NCBI RefSeq assembly: GCF_023115445.1
Contig: NZ_JALDUI010000008.1
Span: 1-64,000, forward strand
Source of the DNA: Streptococcus sp. oral taxon 431
Lineage (GTDB): Bacteria; Bacillota; Bacilli; Lactobacillales; Streptococcaceae
Length of the DNA stretch: 64,000 bases
Direction of reading: 5' to 3'
The position numbers were made by a program, and so were the translations under genes. Shown one piece after another: positions 1-9,372 of the stretch. Each line of letters opens with the position of its first letter. Position 1 is the stretch's first letter. The notes below the pieces were generated by a model. It was given only the letters and a program-made list of their open reading frames with translations, was not told the DNA's origin and did not search any database.

Positions 1-88
1 AAAGTAGTGAGTACTCTCTCCCGTCGGAGATTTTCTCACTACTAATCTTAGTATGTTTGTCAACTGTAGTGAGTTGATGAAAAGCTAG
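1..88. repeat. Hairpin plus IS-end-like repeat, copy 1
   Basis: This stretch recurs at 55832-55919; bases 1-60 are identical and the rest has only a few differences. It starts with a perfect 9-base inverted repeat (AGTAGTGAG at 3-11 and CTCACTACT at 35-43) and ends in CAACTGTAGTGAGTTGA, which resembles the terminus of an ISL3-type element. The second copy lies beside an ISL3 transposase remnant, so this one is probably also an insertion-sequence edge. Identity with a named repeat family is not established. Confidence 0.6.
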
Positions 89-119
89 AGTTCCACAACT
101 GGGAATATCTAGCTTTTTT
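80..119. terminator. Rho-independent terminator
   Basis: AAAAGCTAGA and TCTAGCTTTTTT form the arms, with an inner TTCC/GGAA pairing. It has a T-run rightward and an A-run leftward, so it may work in both directions. It probably ends whatever lies left of the window. Confidence 0.7.
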
Positions 120-284
120 GTGGCTGAGAATTATTTTGTCGCAGACTCTTTTTAATTTTATAGGTAGAACTATCGGGCTATACAGAAAAAGCTTGATAAG
201 TTTTATGAAACTAAGTATACTAGAAGGTAACAAGCGTTTTCAGACGGTATATTAGGGAGTATACTTAGAAATTGAGAGGGAGAT

Positions 285-1817
285 ATGAGAATAAGAAAAT
301 TTCGATTATTGATGTCCAAGTATGGCTTTAGTATTGCGATTATCCTGATAGAATTATTTCTTGTTTTCGGAATTATTCTTTACATGAGCCAGATTGCTCC
401 GATTATTTGGGTGATTCTTGTATTTTTAATCAGCGTAGCAACCGTTATAGCGATTGTCAATCGTTCGATGTCACCTGAAAGCAAAGTGACTTGGTTGATT
501 GTGACCTTTGTACCGGTGTTTGGTCCACTGCTTTATCTCATGTTCGGTGAGAGAAGACTATCAAAAAAAGAAATGAAACAGCTGAAGGAACTACGCTCCA
601 TTACTAACCATGAAAAGAGTGAGTTTGCTCTTCATCAAGGGTTAAAGGATAGAGATAAGTCTGCTTATGGGATTATCAATGCCTTGCTACATATGGATAG
701 CAATGCAGAGGTGTACGAGCAGACAGATTCTCAATTTTTCTCTACTGGAGAGGCTATGTGGAGACAAATCTTAGAGGATTTGAAAAAGGCTGAGAAATTT
801 ATCTTCCTGGAATACTACATTGTCGAAGAAGGCTTGATGTGGGACAGCATGCTTGAGATTCTGGAAGAAAAGGCAGCTCAAGGAGTTGAGGTCAAGATGC
901 TCTATGACGATATTGGTTGTATGGTGACTTTGCCTGGGGATTATACTGTTTATTTGCGTTCAAAAGGAATTGATGCTCATAAGTTTAATAAGGTGATTCC
1001 TCGTATGACCGTGGCCTATAACAATCGTGACCACCGTAAAATCTTGGTCATTGATGGGCAGATTGCCTATACTGGTGGCGTCAATCTTGCGGATGAGTAT
1101 ATCAACCAGATTGAACGTTTTGGCTATTGGAAAGATAGTGGCCTTCGTATAGACGGTCCAGCTGTTCAGGCTTTTACAAGACTATTTCTCATGAACTGGT
1201 ACATCAACCGTGGTGAAATCAGTGACTTTGATCAGTATCACTTGGAAAATCAAACGCGGTCTGGAGCAGGTTTGTGCATTCCTTATGGAAGTGGTCCCAA
1301 GCCTATCTACCAGATGAAGGTAGGGAAAGTAGTTTATCAAAATCTCATCAATCAAGCGACAGACTTTGTCTATATTACCACGCCTTACTTGATTATTGAT
1401 TATGATTTGACGGAAGATATTAAAAATGCGGCCATGCGAGGGGTGGATGTGCGAATTGTCACTCCCTTTGTACCCGACAAGGAGCTTATTCAACTGATAA
1501 CACGAGGAGCTTATCCGGATCTTTTGTCTGCTGGTGTCCGTATTTATGAGTATACTCCTGGTTTTATCCATAGTAAGCAGATGATTGTTGATGATCGATA
1601 CGCAGTTGTTGGAACCATAAATCTAGATTATCGTAGCTTGGTTCATCACTATGAAAATGCGGTTTTGTTGTACGAAACACCATCGATTGCAGATATTCGT
1701 AAGGACTTTGAAGAGATTTTTGAAGTATCGCAGGAAGTATTTCCAGGGACGATCAATCCTACCTGGTATCAAACATTAATCAAGGAAGTGACCCAGTTGT
1801 TTGCGCCAATGCTTTAA
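285..1817 (+). CDS. cls: Cardiolipin synthase
   Basis: A 510-residue membrane phospholipase-D-family enzyme that joins two phosphatidylglycerol molecules into cardiolipin. Two or three hydrophobic segments fill roughly residues 13-88, as in Gram-positive Cls. Two HKD catalytic motifs are present: HRKILVID starting near residue 250 (followed by GGVN) and HSKQMIVDD near residue 429 (followed by GTINLDYRS). Length fits the family. The ATG follows GAGAGGGAGAT, a good ribosome-binding site. It stands alone, with an insertion-element edge upstream and a terminator-like repeat downstream. Confidence 0.95.
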   Translation: MRIRKFRLLMSKYGFSIAIILIELFLVFGIILYMSQIAPIIWVILVFLISVATVIAIVNRSMSPESKVTWLIVTFVPVFGPLLYLMFGERRLSKKEMKQLKELRSITNHEKSEFALHQGLKDRDKSAYGIINALLHMDSNAEVYEQTDSQFFSTGEAMWRQILEDLKKAEKFIFLEYYIVEEGLMWDSMLEILEEKAAQGVEVKMLYDDIGCMVTLPGDYTVYLRSKGIDAHKFNKVIPRMTVAYNNRDHRKILVIDGQIAYTGGVNLADEYINQIERFGYWKDSGLRIDGPAVQAFTRLFLMNWYINRGEISDFDQYHLENQTRSGAGLCIPYGSGPKPIYQMKVGKVVYQNLINQATDFVYITTPYLIIDYDLTEDIKNAAMRGVDVRIVTPFVPDKELIQLITRGAYPDLLSAGVRIYEYTPGFIHSKQMIVDDRYAVVGTINLDYRSLVHHYENAVLLYETPSIADIRKDFEEIFEVSQEVFPGTINPTWYQTLIKEVTQLFAPML

Positions 1818-1853
1818 GTGGAAGAATTAATTGAGAATAGATGATTAGAGGAA

Positions 1854-2028
1854 GAGGTTGGGACAAAAGTCCTAGCCTCTCAATTTTCTTTGGATTGTCG
1901 AGCAAGACGCAGTGGTTGAGTGGGCTCTACTATGCTGATTTCATCATCTTTTACAGCTCTACTCAACTGTGCGGAGGTGGGACGACGAAATCGAATTCTA
2001 ACGAATTACCGATTTCTGTCCCACTCTC
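1854..2028. repeat. SPRITE-like intergenic repeat
   Basis: A ~175-base element bounded by imperfect inverted ends, GAGGTTGGGACA (1854-1865) and TGTCCCACTCTC (2017-2028). The right end runs into TTTT, giving terminator potential behind cls. The pattern matches a dispersed pneumococcal/mitis intergenic repeat that I associate with the SPRITE class; the class name is from memory. A 65-codon reading frame at 1841-2038 crosses it and is not credible as a gene. Confidence 0.5.
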
Positions 2029-2047
2029 TTTTCTGTAAGCAGTTTCC

Positions 2048-2076
2048 TTGACATCTTATTTATTTTTCGTTATCAT
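2048..2076 (+). promoter_or_regulatory. Promoter of the thiamine-uptake operon
   Basis: TTGACA at 2048-2053 and TATCAT at 2071-2076 with exact 17-base spacing, just upstream of the TPP riboswitch. Confidence 0.75.
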
Positions 2077-2090
2077 ATGTCCATATAATA

Positions 2091-2172
<82 letters not shown>

Positions 2173-2189
2173 ACTTGGCCTAATTTTGC

Positions 2190-2224
2190 ACCTTTTTCAT
2201 ATATGAAAGAGGTTTTTCTTTTTT
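2190..2224 (+). terminator. Riboswitch expression-platform terminator
   Basis: The stem ACCTTTTTCA/TGAAAGAGGT with a TATA loop, followed by TTTTTCTTTTTT, sits between the TPP aptamer and the first gene. It is the likely switch for premature termination. Confidence 0.8.
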
Positions 2225-2259
2225 CATAAAGAAAAACTGTAAATTAAAAGGAGGTTTGA

Positions 2260-2550
2260 ATGAAAGCAAGCATTGCTTTACAAGTCCTGCCCCTGTCACA
2301 GGGGATTGACCGCATAGCTGTAATTGATAAGGTCATTGCTTATCTGCAATCTCAAGAAGTGACCATGGTGGTGACACCATTTGAAACGGTCTTGGAGGGG
2401 GAGTTTGATGAGCTTATGCGTATTCTCAAAGAAGCGTTAGAAGTGGCGGGGCAAGGAGCAGACAATGTCTTTGCCAATGTGAAAATAAATATAGGAGAGA
2501 TTTTAAGCATCGATGAGAAACTTGAAAAGTATAATGAGACGGCATATTAG
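2260..2550 (+). CDS. Thiamine-binding protein, YkoF/MTH1187 family
   Basis: A 96-residue cytosolic protein of the small Thiamine_BP (DUF77, MTH1187/YkoF-like) family, which binds thiamine or its pyrimidine moiety. The start ASIALQVLPL and the segment VVTPFETVLEGEFDELM are typical of this ferredoxin-like fold. AAAGGAGGT sits just upstream. It is the first gene behind the TPP riboswitch and overlaps the permease gene, which places it in precursor salvage. Family assignment is good; the exact ligand is inferred. Confidence 0.85.
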   Translation: MKASIALQVLPLSQGIDRIAVIDKVIAYLQSQEVTMVVTPFETVLEGEFDELMRILKEALEVAGQGADNVFANVKINIGEILSIDEKLEKYNETAY

Positions 2551-3271
2551 TCTGCTAGGATTTTTGGGTGTCTTATCCGCTTGGCAGGTGGCGGGACTCT
2601 TAAAACTCTTACCAAAGTTTATCCTGCCGACACCACTTGAGATTCTTCAGTCTTTTGTTCGTGACAGAGAATTTCTCTGGTACCATAGCTGGGCAACCTT
2701 GAGAGTAGCCTTATTAGGCTTGTTCTTGGGTGTCTTGATAGCCTGTATCATGGCCGTCCTTATGGATAGTTTGGGCTGGCTCAATGACCTGATTTACCCC
2801 ATGATGGTGGTTGTCCAGACTATACCGACAATTGCCATAGCCCCTATCCTAGTTTTATGGTTGGGTTATGGAATCTTGCCCAAGATTGTTTTGATTATCT
2901 TGACGACTACTTTTCCTATCATCGTTAGTATTTTAGATGGTTTTAGGCATTGTGACAAGGATATGCTGACCTTGTTTAGTTTGATGCGAGCGAATCCATG
3001 GCAAATCCTGTGGCATTTTAAAATTCCAGTCAGTCTGCCTTACTTTTATGCAGGTCTGAGGGTCAGTGTCTCCTACGCCTTTATCACAACAGTGGTATCT
3101 GAGTGGTTGGGAGGCTTTGAAGGACTTGGTGTCTACATGATTCAGTCCAAAAAACTGTTTCAGTATGATACTATGTTTGCCATTATTATTCTGGTATCAC
3201 TGATCAGTCTTCTGGGGATGAAGCTAGTCGATATCAGTGAAAAATATGTGATTAAATGGAAACGTACTTAA
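2513..3271 (+). CDS. thiX: ABC transporter permease, thiamine/HMP uptake
   Basis: About 252 residues with six predicted hydrophobic segments. It belongs to the SsuC/TauC-type BPD_transp_1 family, with the EAA-like loop around MRANPWQILWHFKIPVSLPY. Two starts are possible: ATG at 2513, with GGAGAG a rather long 13 bases upstream, or ATG at 2534, which would be coupled to the stop of the preceding gene at 2550. It is part of the riboswitch operon with a binding lipoprotein and an ATPase, so it probably moves thiamine or hydroxymethylpyrimidine. The symbol follows the ThiXYZ convention. Confidence 0.85.
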   Translation: MRNLKSIMRRHISLLGFLGVLSAWQVAGLLKLLPKFILPTPLEILQSFVRDREFLWYHSWATLRVALLGLFLGVLIACIMAVLMDSLGWLNDLIYPMMVVVQTIPTIAIAPILVLWLGYGILPKIVLIILTTTFPIIVSILDGFRHCDKDMLTLFSLMRANPWQILWHFKIPVSLPYFYAGLRVSVSYAFITTVVSEWLGGFEGLGVYMIQSKKLFQYDTMFAIIILVSLISLLGMKLVDISEKYVIKWKRT

Positions 3272-3308
3272 AATAGAGCGTTTTGTAAAAAGAAAAGAGG
3301 AAATAAAA

Positions 3309-4316
3309 ATGAAGAAAACATGGAAAGTGTTTTTAACGGTTGTAACAGCTCTTCTAGCTGTCGTGCTTGTGGCTTGTGGCCAAGGAACAGCTTCTAAGGA
3401 TAACAAAGAAGCAGAACTCAAAAAAATTGACTTTATCCTAGACTGGACACCCAATACCAACCACACAGGGCTTTATGTAGCTAAAGAAAAAGGTTATTTC
3501 AAAGAAGCTGGAGTGGATGTTGATTTGAAATTGCCACCTGAAGAAAGCTCGTCAGACTTGGTTATCAATGGTAAGGCGCCATTTGCTATCTATTTCCAAG
3601 ATTACATGGCTAAGAAATTGGAAAAAGGGGCAGGCATTACTGCAGTTGCAGCAATCGTTGAGCACAATACATCAGGGATCATCTCTCGTAAGTCTGACAA
3701 TATCAATAGTCCTAAAGACTTGGTTGGGAAGAAATACGGAACTTGGAATGACCCAACTGAGCTTGCTATGTTGAAAACCTTGGTAGAATCTCAAGGTGGA
3801 GACTTTGAGAAGGTTGAAAAAGTACCAAACAATGACTCAAACTCGATCACACCGATTGCCAATGGCGTTTTTGACTCTGCCTGGATTTATTATGGTTGGG
3901 ACGGTATTCTTGCTAAATCGCAAGGTGTGGATGCCAACTTCATGTATTTGAAAGACTACGTCAAAGAGTTTGACTACTACTCACCAGTTATCATCGCTAA
4001 CAATGACTATCTGAAAGACAACAAAGAAGAAGCTCGTAAAGTCATCCAAGCTATTAAAAAAGGTTATCAATACGCTATGGAGCATCCAGAAGAAGCGGCT
4101 GATATCCTGATCAAGAATGCCCCAGAACTCAAAGATAAGCGTGATTTCGTTATCGAATCTCAAAAATACTTGTCAAAAGAATATGCAAGTGATAAGGAAA
4201 AATGGGGACAATTTGATGCGGATCGCTGGAATGCCTTCTACAAATGGGATAAAGAAAATGGAATCCTCAAGGAAGACTTGACTGATAAAGGATTTACTAA
4301 CGAATTTGTAAAATAA
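3309..4316 (+). CDS. thiY: ABC transporter substrate-binding lipoprotein, NMT1/ThiY type
   Basis: 335 residues beginning with a lipoprotein signal: charged MKKTWK, a hydrophobic core and the lipobox LVAC near residues 20-23. The mature start IDFILDWTPNTNHTGLYVA is the hallmark of the NMT1/THI5-like fold, which binds pyrimidine precursors of thiamine. AAAGAGGAAATAAAA precedes the ATG. The last base of its TAA stop is the first base of the ATPase ATG, implying translational coupling. The TPP riboswitch upstream supports a thiamine-precursor ligand. Confidence 0.88.
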   Translation: MKKTWKVFLTVVTALLAVVLVACGQGTASKDNKEAELKKIDFILDWTPNTNHTGLYVAKEKGYFKEAGVDVDLKLPPEESSSDLVINGKAPFAIYFQDYMAKKLEKGAGITAVAAIVEHNTSGIISRKSDNINSPKDLVGKKYGTWNDPTELAMLKTLVESQGGDFEKVEKVPNNDSNSITPIANGVFDSAWIYYGWDGILAKSQGVDANFMYLKDYVKEFDYYSPVIIANNDYLKDNKEEARKVIQAIKKGYQYAMEHPEEAADILIKNAPELKDKRDFVIESQKYLSKEYASDKEKWGQFDADRWNAFYKWDKENGILKEDLTDKGFTNEFVK

Positions 4317-5044
4317 TGACAGAAATTAGACTAGAACATGTAAGCTATGCCTACGACAATGAAAAGATTTTAGAGGATATTAACCTACAGGTAACTTCAG
4401 GTGAAGTGGTCTCTATCCTAGGCCCCAGTGGTGTAGGAAAGACTACTCTCTTTAACCTGATTGCAGGGATTTTAGAAGTCCAGTCAGGTAGAATTGTGCT
4501 TGATGGGGAGGAAAATCCCAAGGGGCGCGTGAGCTATATGCTACAAAAGGATTTGCTCTTGGAGCACAAGACGGTGCTAGGCAATATCATTTTGCCCCTC
4601 TTGATCCAAAAGGTGGACAAGGCAGAAGCTGTTGCGAAAGCAGATGAAATCCTTGCTACCTTTCAATTGACGGCTGTAAGGGATAAGTACCCTCATGAAC
4701 TCAGTGGTGGGATGCGCCAGCGTGTGGCCTTACTCCGTACCTACCTTTTCGGGCACAAGCTCTTTCTTCTAGATGAGGCCTTTAGTGCTTTGGACGAGAT
4801 GACAAAGATGGAACTCCACGCCTGGTATTTGGAGATTCACAAACAGCTGGAGTTGACAACACTCATCATTACGCATAGTATCGAGGAGGCGCTGAACCTC
4901 AGTGATCGGATTTATATCTTGAAAAATCGCCCTGGGCAGATCGTCTCTGAAGTCAAACTCGACTGGTCTGAAACCGAAGACAAGGAAGTTCAAAAAATTG
5001 CTTATAAACGTCAAATTTTAGCGGAATTGGGATTAAATAATTAG
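4316..5044 (+). CDS. thiZ: ABC transporter ATP-binding protein, thiamine/HMP uptake
   Basis: 242 residues with a complete ABC ATPase signature: Walker A GPSGVGKTT near residues 37-45, Q-loop, LSGGMRQRV signature, Walker B LFLLDEAFSALD and the switch histidine in ITHS. It is closest to the nitrate/sulfonate/ThiZ subgroup. It overlaps the lipoprotein gene by one base and is the last gene of the importer operon; a stem followed by a T-rich run comes after it. Confidence 0.9.
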   Translation: MTEIRLEHVSYAYDNEKILEDINLQVTSGEVVSILGPSGVGKTTLFNLIAGILEVQSGRIVLDGEENPKGRVSYMLQKDLLLEHKTVLGNIILPLLIQKVDKAEAVAKADEILATFQLTAVRDKYPHELSGGMRQRVALLRTYLFGHKLFLLDEAFSALDEMTKMELHAWYLEIHKQLELTTLIITHSIEEALNLSDRIYILKNRPGQIVSEVKLDWSETEDKEVQKIAYKRQILAELGLNN

Positions 5045-5048
5045 AAAG

Positions 5049-5094
5049 ACAGGGAGTTGGTGAGGATTCTTCATTACCAGCCCCTTTTTCTTTT
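5049..5094 (+). terminator. Probable terminator after thiZ
   Basis: GGGAGTTGGTGA and TTACCAGCCCC can pair imperfectly and are followed by TTTTTCTTTT, immediately before the ctsR promoter. Confidence 0.6.
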
Positions 5095-5113
5095 AAAAAA
5101 TCGAAAAATTCGG

Positions 5114-5137
5114 TATAATAGTCAAAGATAGTCAAGG
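5114..5137 (+). promoter_or_regulatory. ctsR promoter -10 and CtsR operator
   Basis: TATAAT at 5114-5119 is followed directly by AGTCAAAGATAGTCAAGG (5120-5137), two direct GTCAA heptads matching the CtsR box consensus. The -35 is weak. The placement over the transcription start predicts autorepression of ctsR-clpC that is relieved by heat or protein damage. Confidence 0.85.
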
Positions 5138-5159
5138 TTTAAAGAGAGGTGGGTTTGTT

Positions 5160-5618
5160 ATGAGACTTAAAAATACATCAGATCATATTGAGGCCTACAT
5201 CAAGGCAATTCTAGATCAATCTGGTATTGTGGAGTTGCAACGGAGTCAGTTGGCAGATACTTTCCAGGTTGTTCCTAGTCAGATTAACTATGTGATTAAG
5301 ACTCGTTTTACAGAAAGCAGGGGATACTTGGTTGAAAGTAAGCGTGGTGGTGGTGGCTACATTCGTATAGGACGGATTGAGTTCTCAAACCACCATGAAA
5401 TGCTCCGCGATTTACTGTATTCGGTGGGCGAAGAAGTTAGCCTAGTTATCTTTGAAGATGTTTTAAGACTCTTGTTTGAACAGGATTTAGTGACTCGTCA
5501 GGAGATGAATCTATTATTAGCAATGGCGACAGACCGGGTTTTAGGTGAGGATGCCAATCTTATCCGTGCCAATATGCTCCGACAGTTATTACAAGAGGTA
5601 GATAGAAAAGGAAAATAG
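5160..5618 (+). CDS. ctsR: Transcriptional repressor CtsR
   Basis: 152 residues. The N-terminal winged helix-turn-helix includes QLADTFQVVPSQINYVIKTRF, followed by the glycine-rich wing SKRGGGGYIRI that senses temperature in this family. The C-terminal half is the dimerisation and McsB/Clp-responsive domain. AGAGAGGTGGG lies upstream of the ATG. It is followed after 6 bases by clpC and has its own operator upstream. No mcsA or mcsB gene sits between ctsR and clpC, which is the usual streptococcal arrangement. Confidence 0.95.
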   Translation: MRLKNTSDHIEAYIKAILDQSGIVELQRSQLADTFQVVPSQINYVIKTRFTESRGYLVESKRGGGGYIRIGRIEFSNHHEMLRDLLYSVGEEVSLVIFEDVLRLLFEQDLVTRQEMNLLLAMATDRVLGEDANLIRANMLRQLLQEVDRKGK

Positions 5619-5624
5619 AACTAA

Positions 5625-8057
5625 ATGAAATATTCAAAAGCATTGAAAGAATGTATAGACAGTGCCTTTCTGGTCGCAAGTCATTTTGGGGCAGAATACC
5701 TAGAGTCTTGGCACCTATTGATTGCTATGGCCAATCATAGTTACAGTGTAGCTGGGGCGACTTTAAACGAATTTCCTTATGAGATTGATCGTCTGGAGGA
5801 AGTTGCTGTAGAGCTGACTGAAACAAAGTATAGCGATAAGGAAAATTATCAGGAGTTGCCTTTTTCACACCGTTTGAAGGTATTATTGTTGGAAGCAGAG
5901 CACGTTGCTTCTGTCGTTCATGCCAAGGTATTAGGAACAGAGCACGTGCTTTATGCTATCTTACATGATGGCAATGCCTTGGCTACTCGTATTCTAGAAA
6001 AAGCGGGATTTTCTTACGAAGATCAGAAGGATCAGGTCAAGATTGCTGGACTTCGTCGTAGTCTTGAAGCGCGTGCTGGTTGGACTAGAGATGATTTGAA
6101 GGCCCTTCGTCAACGCCATCGTACGGTAGCGGACAAGCAAAATTCTATGGCTAATATGATGGGCATGCCTCAGACACCAAGTGGAGGTTTGGAAGATTAT
6201 ACGCATGACCTTACGGAGCAAGCTCGCTCAGGTAAATTGGAACCAGTCATCGGGCGCGACCAAGAAATCTCTCGTATGATTCAAATCTTGAGTCGTAAGA
6301 CCAAAAATAATCCGGTCCTAGTTGGAGATGCGGGTGTGGGTAAAACAGCGTTGGCACTTGGTCTTGCCCAACGTATTGCCAACGGAGATGTACCAGCTGA
6401 GATGGCTAAAATGCGAGTTTTAGAGCTTGATTTGATGAATGTGGTTGCGGGAACTCGTTTCCGTGGAGACTTTGAAGAACGTATGAACAATATCATCAAA
6501 GATATCGAGGAAGATGGCAAGGTCATCCTCTTTATCGATGAGCTTCATACCATTATGGGTTCAGGAAGTGGGATTGATTCGACCTTGGATGCGGCCAATA
6601 TCCTAAAACCTGCCTTGGCGCGTGGAACTCTGAGAACTGTCGGTGCGACTACTCAGGAAGAGTATCAAAAGCACATCGAAAAAGACGCAGCTCTTTCTCG
6701 TCGCTTTGCAAAGGTGATGATTGAGGAGCCAAGTTTAGCAGATAGTATGGCTATTTTGCAGGGCTTGAAAGCAACCTATGAGAAACACCACCATGTCCAA
6801 ATTACAGACGATGCAGTCGAAACAGCTGTCAAAATGGCACATCGTTATTTGACGAGTCGTCATTTGCCAGACTCAGCAATCGATCTTTTGGATGAAGCGG
6901 CAGCAACAGTGCAAAATAAATCGAAACACGCTAAACAAGAAGAGTCAGGTTTAACACCAGCTGATAAGGCCTTGATGGATGGAAAATGGAAGCAAGCAGC
7001 TCAGCTCATTGCAAAAGAGCAGGAAGTACCTGTTTATAAAGATGTAGTAGAAGAATCTGATATTTTGACCACCTTGAGTCGCTTATCAGGAATTCCTGTG
7101 CAAAAATTAACCCAAACGGATGCCAAGAAGTATCTCAACCTTGAAGCTGAACTGCATAAACGTGTGATTGGACAGGAACAGGCTGTATCTAGTATCAGTC
7201 GTGCCATTCGCCGAAATCAATCTGGTATTCGTAGTCATAAACGTCCAATCGGATCCTTTATGTTCCTTGGACCGACAGGTGTCGGTAAGACCGAATTAGC
7301 CAAGGCCTTGGCTGAGGTCCTCTTTGATGATGAGTCTGCCCTTATCCGATTTGATATGAGTGAGTACATGGAGAAATTTGCGGCTAGTCGCCTCAACGGA
7401 GCACCTCCAGGTTATGTAGGCTACGAAGAAGGTGGAGAGTTGACCGAGAAGGTTCGTAACAAACCGTACTCAGTCTTGCTCTTTGACGAGGTAGAGAAGG
7501 CCCACCCAGACATCTTTAATGTCCTCTTACAAGTCTTGGACGATGGGGTTCTGACAGATAGTAAGGGACGCAAGGTTGACTTCTCCAATACCATCATCAT
7601 CATGACATCAAACCTTGGTGCGACAGCGCTTCGTGATGACAAAACAGTTGGATTTGGAGCTAAGGATATTCGTTTTGACCAAGAAAATATGGAAAAACGG
7701 ATGTTTGAGGAGCTGAAAAAGGCTTATCGTCCAGAGTTTATCAACCGTATTGATGAGAAGGTAGTCTTCCATAGCTTGTCAAGTCAAGATATGCAGGAAG
7801 TAGTTAAGATTATGGTCAAACCATTGATTGCAAGCCTGGCAGAAAAAGGAATTGACTTGAAACTCCAAGCATCTGCCCTAAAACTTCTAGCTCAGCAAGG
7901 CTATGATCCAGAGATGGGGGCTCGTCCACTTCGTAGAACTTTGCAAACGGAAGTAGAAGACAAGCTAGCAGAGCTTCTCCTTAAAGGTGAATTGGAAGCT
8001 GGAAAGACTCTGAAGATTGGTGTTAAAGCTGGTCAATTAAAATTTGAGATTGTTTAA
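5625..8057 (+). CDS. clpC: ATP-dependent Clp protease ATP-binding subunit ClpC
   Basis: 810 residues. An N-terminal double Clp repeat (roughly 1-145) is followed by AAA+ module 1 with Walker [10 protein letters not shown] near residues 235-243 and Walker [11 protein letters not shown] middle domain with a short coiled-coil segment (about 400-470) precedes AAA+ module 2 with Walker [10 protein letters not shown] near 549-557 and LLFDEVEKA. It unfolds substrates for ClpP and is part of the class III heat-shock response. It is co-transcribed with ctsR and followed by a strong terminator. Confidence 0.95.
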   Translation: MKYSKALKECIDSAFLVASHFGAEYLESWHLLIAMANHSYSVAGATLNEFPYEIDRLEEVAVELTETKYSDKENYQELPFSHRLKVLLLEAEHVASVVHAKVLGTEHVLYAILHDGNALATRILEKAGFSYEDQKDQVKIAGLRRSLEARAGWTRDDLKALRQRHRTVADKQNSMANMMGMPQTPSGGLEDYTHDLTEQARSGKLEPVIGRDQEISRMIQILSRKTKNNPVLVGDAGVGKTALALGLAQRIANGDVPAEMAKMRVLELDLMNVVAGTRFRGDFEERMNNIIKDIEEDGKVILFIDELHTIMGSGSGIDSTLDAANILKPALARGTLRTVGATTQEEYQKHIEKDAALSRRFAKVMIEEPSLADSMAILQGLKATYEKHHHVQITDDAVETAVKMAHRYLTSRHLPDSAIDLLDEAAATVQNKSKHAKQEESGLTPADKALMDGKWKQAAQLIAKEQEVPVYKDVVEESDILTTLSRLSGIPVQKLTQTDAKKYLNLEAELHKRVIGQEQAVSSISRAIRRNQSGIRSHKRPIGSFMFLGPTGVGKTELAKALAEVLFDDESALIRFDMSEYMEKFAASRLNGAPPGYVGYEEGGELTEKVRNKPYSVLLFDEVEKAHPDIFNVLLQVLDDGVLTDSKGRKVDFSNTIIIMTSNLGATALRDDKTVGFGAKDIRFDQENMEKRMFEELKKAYRPEFINRIDEKVVFHSLSSQDMQEVVKIMVKPLIASLAEKGIDLKLQASALKLLAQQGYDPEMGARPLRRTLQTEVEDKLAELLLKGELEAGKTLKIGVKAGQLKFEIV

Positions 8058-8063
8058 AAATGT

Positions 8064-8096
8064 GAGGTTGGAACAGATTGTTTCAACCTCTTTTTT
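8064..8096 (+). terminator. Terminator after clpC
   Basis: The arms GAGGTTG (8064-8070) and CAACCTC (8084-8090), with further inner pairing GAAC/GTTT, are followed by TTTTTT. Confidence 0.9.
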
Positions 8097-8208
8097 GAAA
8101 AGTTGTTGCCCAAATAGCTACTTGGATTGTGCATTTATTTTAAGGATTTCAAAACAGAATTCTCCTGATCCGGTTTTGCATATCAAGTAAAAAATTCTTA
8201 TCATTTAG

Positions 8209-8268
8209 CAACGTTTTTATAAAAAATAATAAAAAAGCGTTGACAAACAGAACAAGACAGAGTATAAT
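8209..8268 (+). promoter_or_regulatory. nadR operon promoter with overlapping inverted repeat
   Basis: TTGACA at 8240-8245 and TATAAT at 8263-8268 have exact 17-base spacing. A 34-base imperfect palindrome spans 8209-8242 (CAACG-TTTTTAT on the left, ATAAAAA-CGTTG on the right) and overlaps the -35. It could be an operator for a niacin/NAD-responsive repressor. The promoter is clear; the operator role is inference. Confidence 0.75.
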
Positions 8269-8304
8269 ACAAAATATAAAAAATTATAAAAAGGTTAAAC
8301 AGAT

Positions 8305-9363
8305 ATGAAAAAGAGTATAGCGGTGGTTTTTGGCACCTTTGCTCCCTTACATCAAGGGCATATTGATTTAATCCAAAGAGCAAAACGTCAATGTGATGCT
8401 GTATGGGTGGTAGTTTCAGGTTATAAGGGAGATCGTGGTGAACAGGTGGGGCTTACACTACAAAAGAGATTTCGCTATATTCGTGAAGCTTTTCGAGATG
8501 ATGAGTTGACCTCTGTTTGTAAACTTGACGAAACCAATATTCCACGTTATCCAATGGGCTGGCAGGAGTGGTTGGATCAGATGTTGCAGGCCATTTCCTA
8601 TGACCAGACTGGTCAGGAGCTTATCTTTTTTGTAGGAGAGTCCGAATACCAACAAGAATTGTCAAAACGTGGTTTTGAGACTGTTCTACAGGAAAGAAAA
8701 TTTGGAATTTCGGCTAGCATGATTCGTGAAAATCCAAGTAAATATTGGAAATATATCGCTCAACCTTTCCGCCGTCAGTTTACGAAAAAAGTGTTGATTA
8801 TGGGAAGTGCTAGTAATGGGAAAACAACTCTAGCCAAGGATTTAGCTCGTTTTTATGATGCGCCAGTCAGTCTGGAATATGCACGTGAGTATCAGATAAA
8901 AAATAATGTCCGAGATGATGAGCTTACCCCAAAAGACTATTATTACCTTCTATTGGGGCAATATGATCAAACTTCCAAGTTAATCGATAGCCATGCCAAT
9001 CGAGGCCTGGTCATTGCAGATACCAACTCACTAGTAACCAAGGGCTACTACGATTACTACATGGAAACTGAAGAGCAGGGGGACTTGTCCGTAGAGACCT
9101 TTGATAATCTCTTTGTTTCCATCTTAGCCAAGGAAAAGTGGGATCTAATCCTCTTTGTGCAACCTGTTGGCTCTTATGTTAATGATGGTTTTCGAGACAT
9201 GACCATGGCAGAAGACCATATCCGTCATAGTTTTTCTCAGCATTTGGATATGATGAGGGAGCAATATCTGGCTACTATCCCTCATGTTTATCTAGCTGAT
9301 GACTATCTAGGAAATTATGAAGCAGCAAAAGTAGCTATTGATGCCATTTACCAAGCAGATTAG
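8305..9363 (+). CDS. nadR: Bifunctional NMN adenylyltransferase / ribosylnicotinamide kinase
   Basis: 352 residues with two catalytic domains. The N-terminal nucleotidyltransferase has GTFAPLHQGH near residues 10-19 (the HxGH site is HQGH). The C-terminal kinase has Walker A GSASNGKTT near residues 170-178. No N-terminal DNA-binding helix-turn-helix is present, unlike the enterobacterial trifunctional NadR. It converts imported nicotinamide riboside to NMN and then NAD. It is followed 9 bases later by pnuC, the matching transporter. Confidence 0.92.
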   Translation: MKKSIAVVFGTFAPLHQGHIDLIQRAKRQCDAVWVVVSGYKGDRGEQVGLTLQKRFRYIREAFRDDELTSVCKLDETNIPRYPMGWQEWLDQMLQAISYDQTGQELIFFVGESEYQQELSKRGFETVLQERKFGISASMIRENPSKYWKYIAQPFRRQFTKKVLIMGSASNGKTTLAKDLARFYDAPVSLEYAREYQIKNNVRDDELTPKDYYYLLLGQYDQTSKLIDSHANRGLVIADTNSLVTKGYYDYYMETEEQGDLSVETFDNLFVSILAKEKWDLILFVQPVGSYVNDGFRDMTMAEDHIRHSFSQHLDMMREQYLATIPHVYLADDYLGNYEAAKVAIDAIYQAD

Positions 9364-9372
9364 GAGAAGAAA

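Noticed and set aside
1841-2038. A 65-codon reading frame.
   Set aside because: It coincides with a dispersed repeat having inverted ends and terminator potential; no plausible domain.
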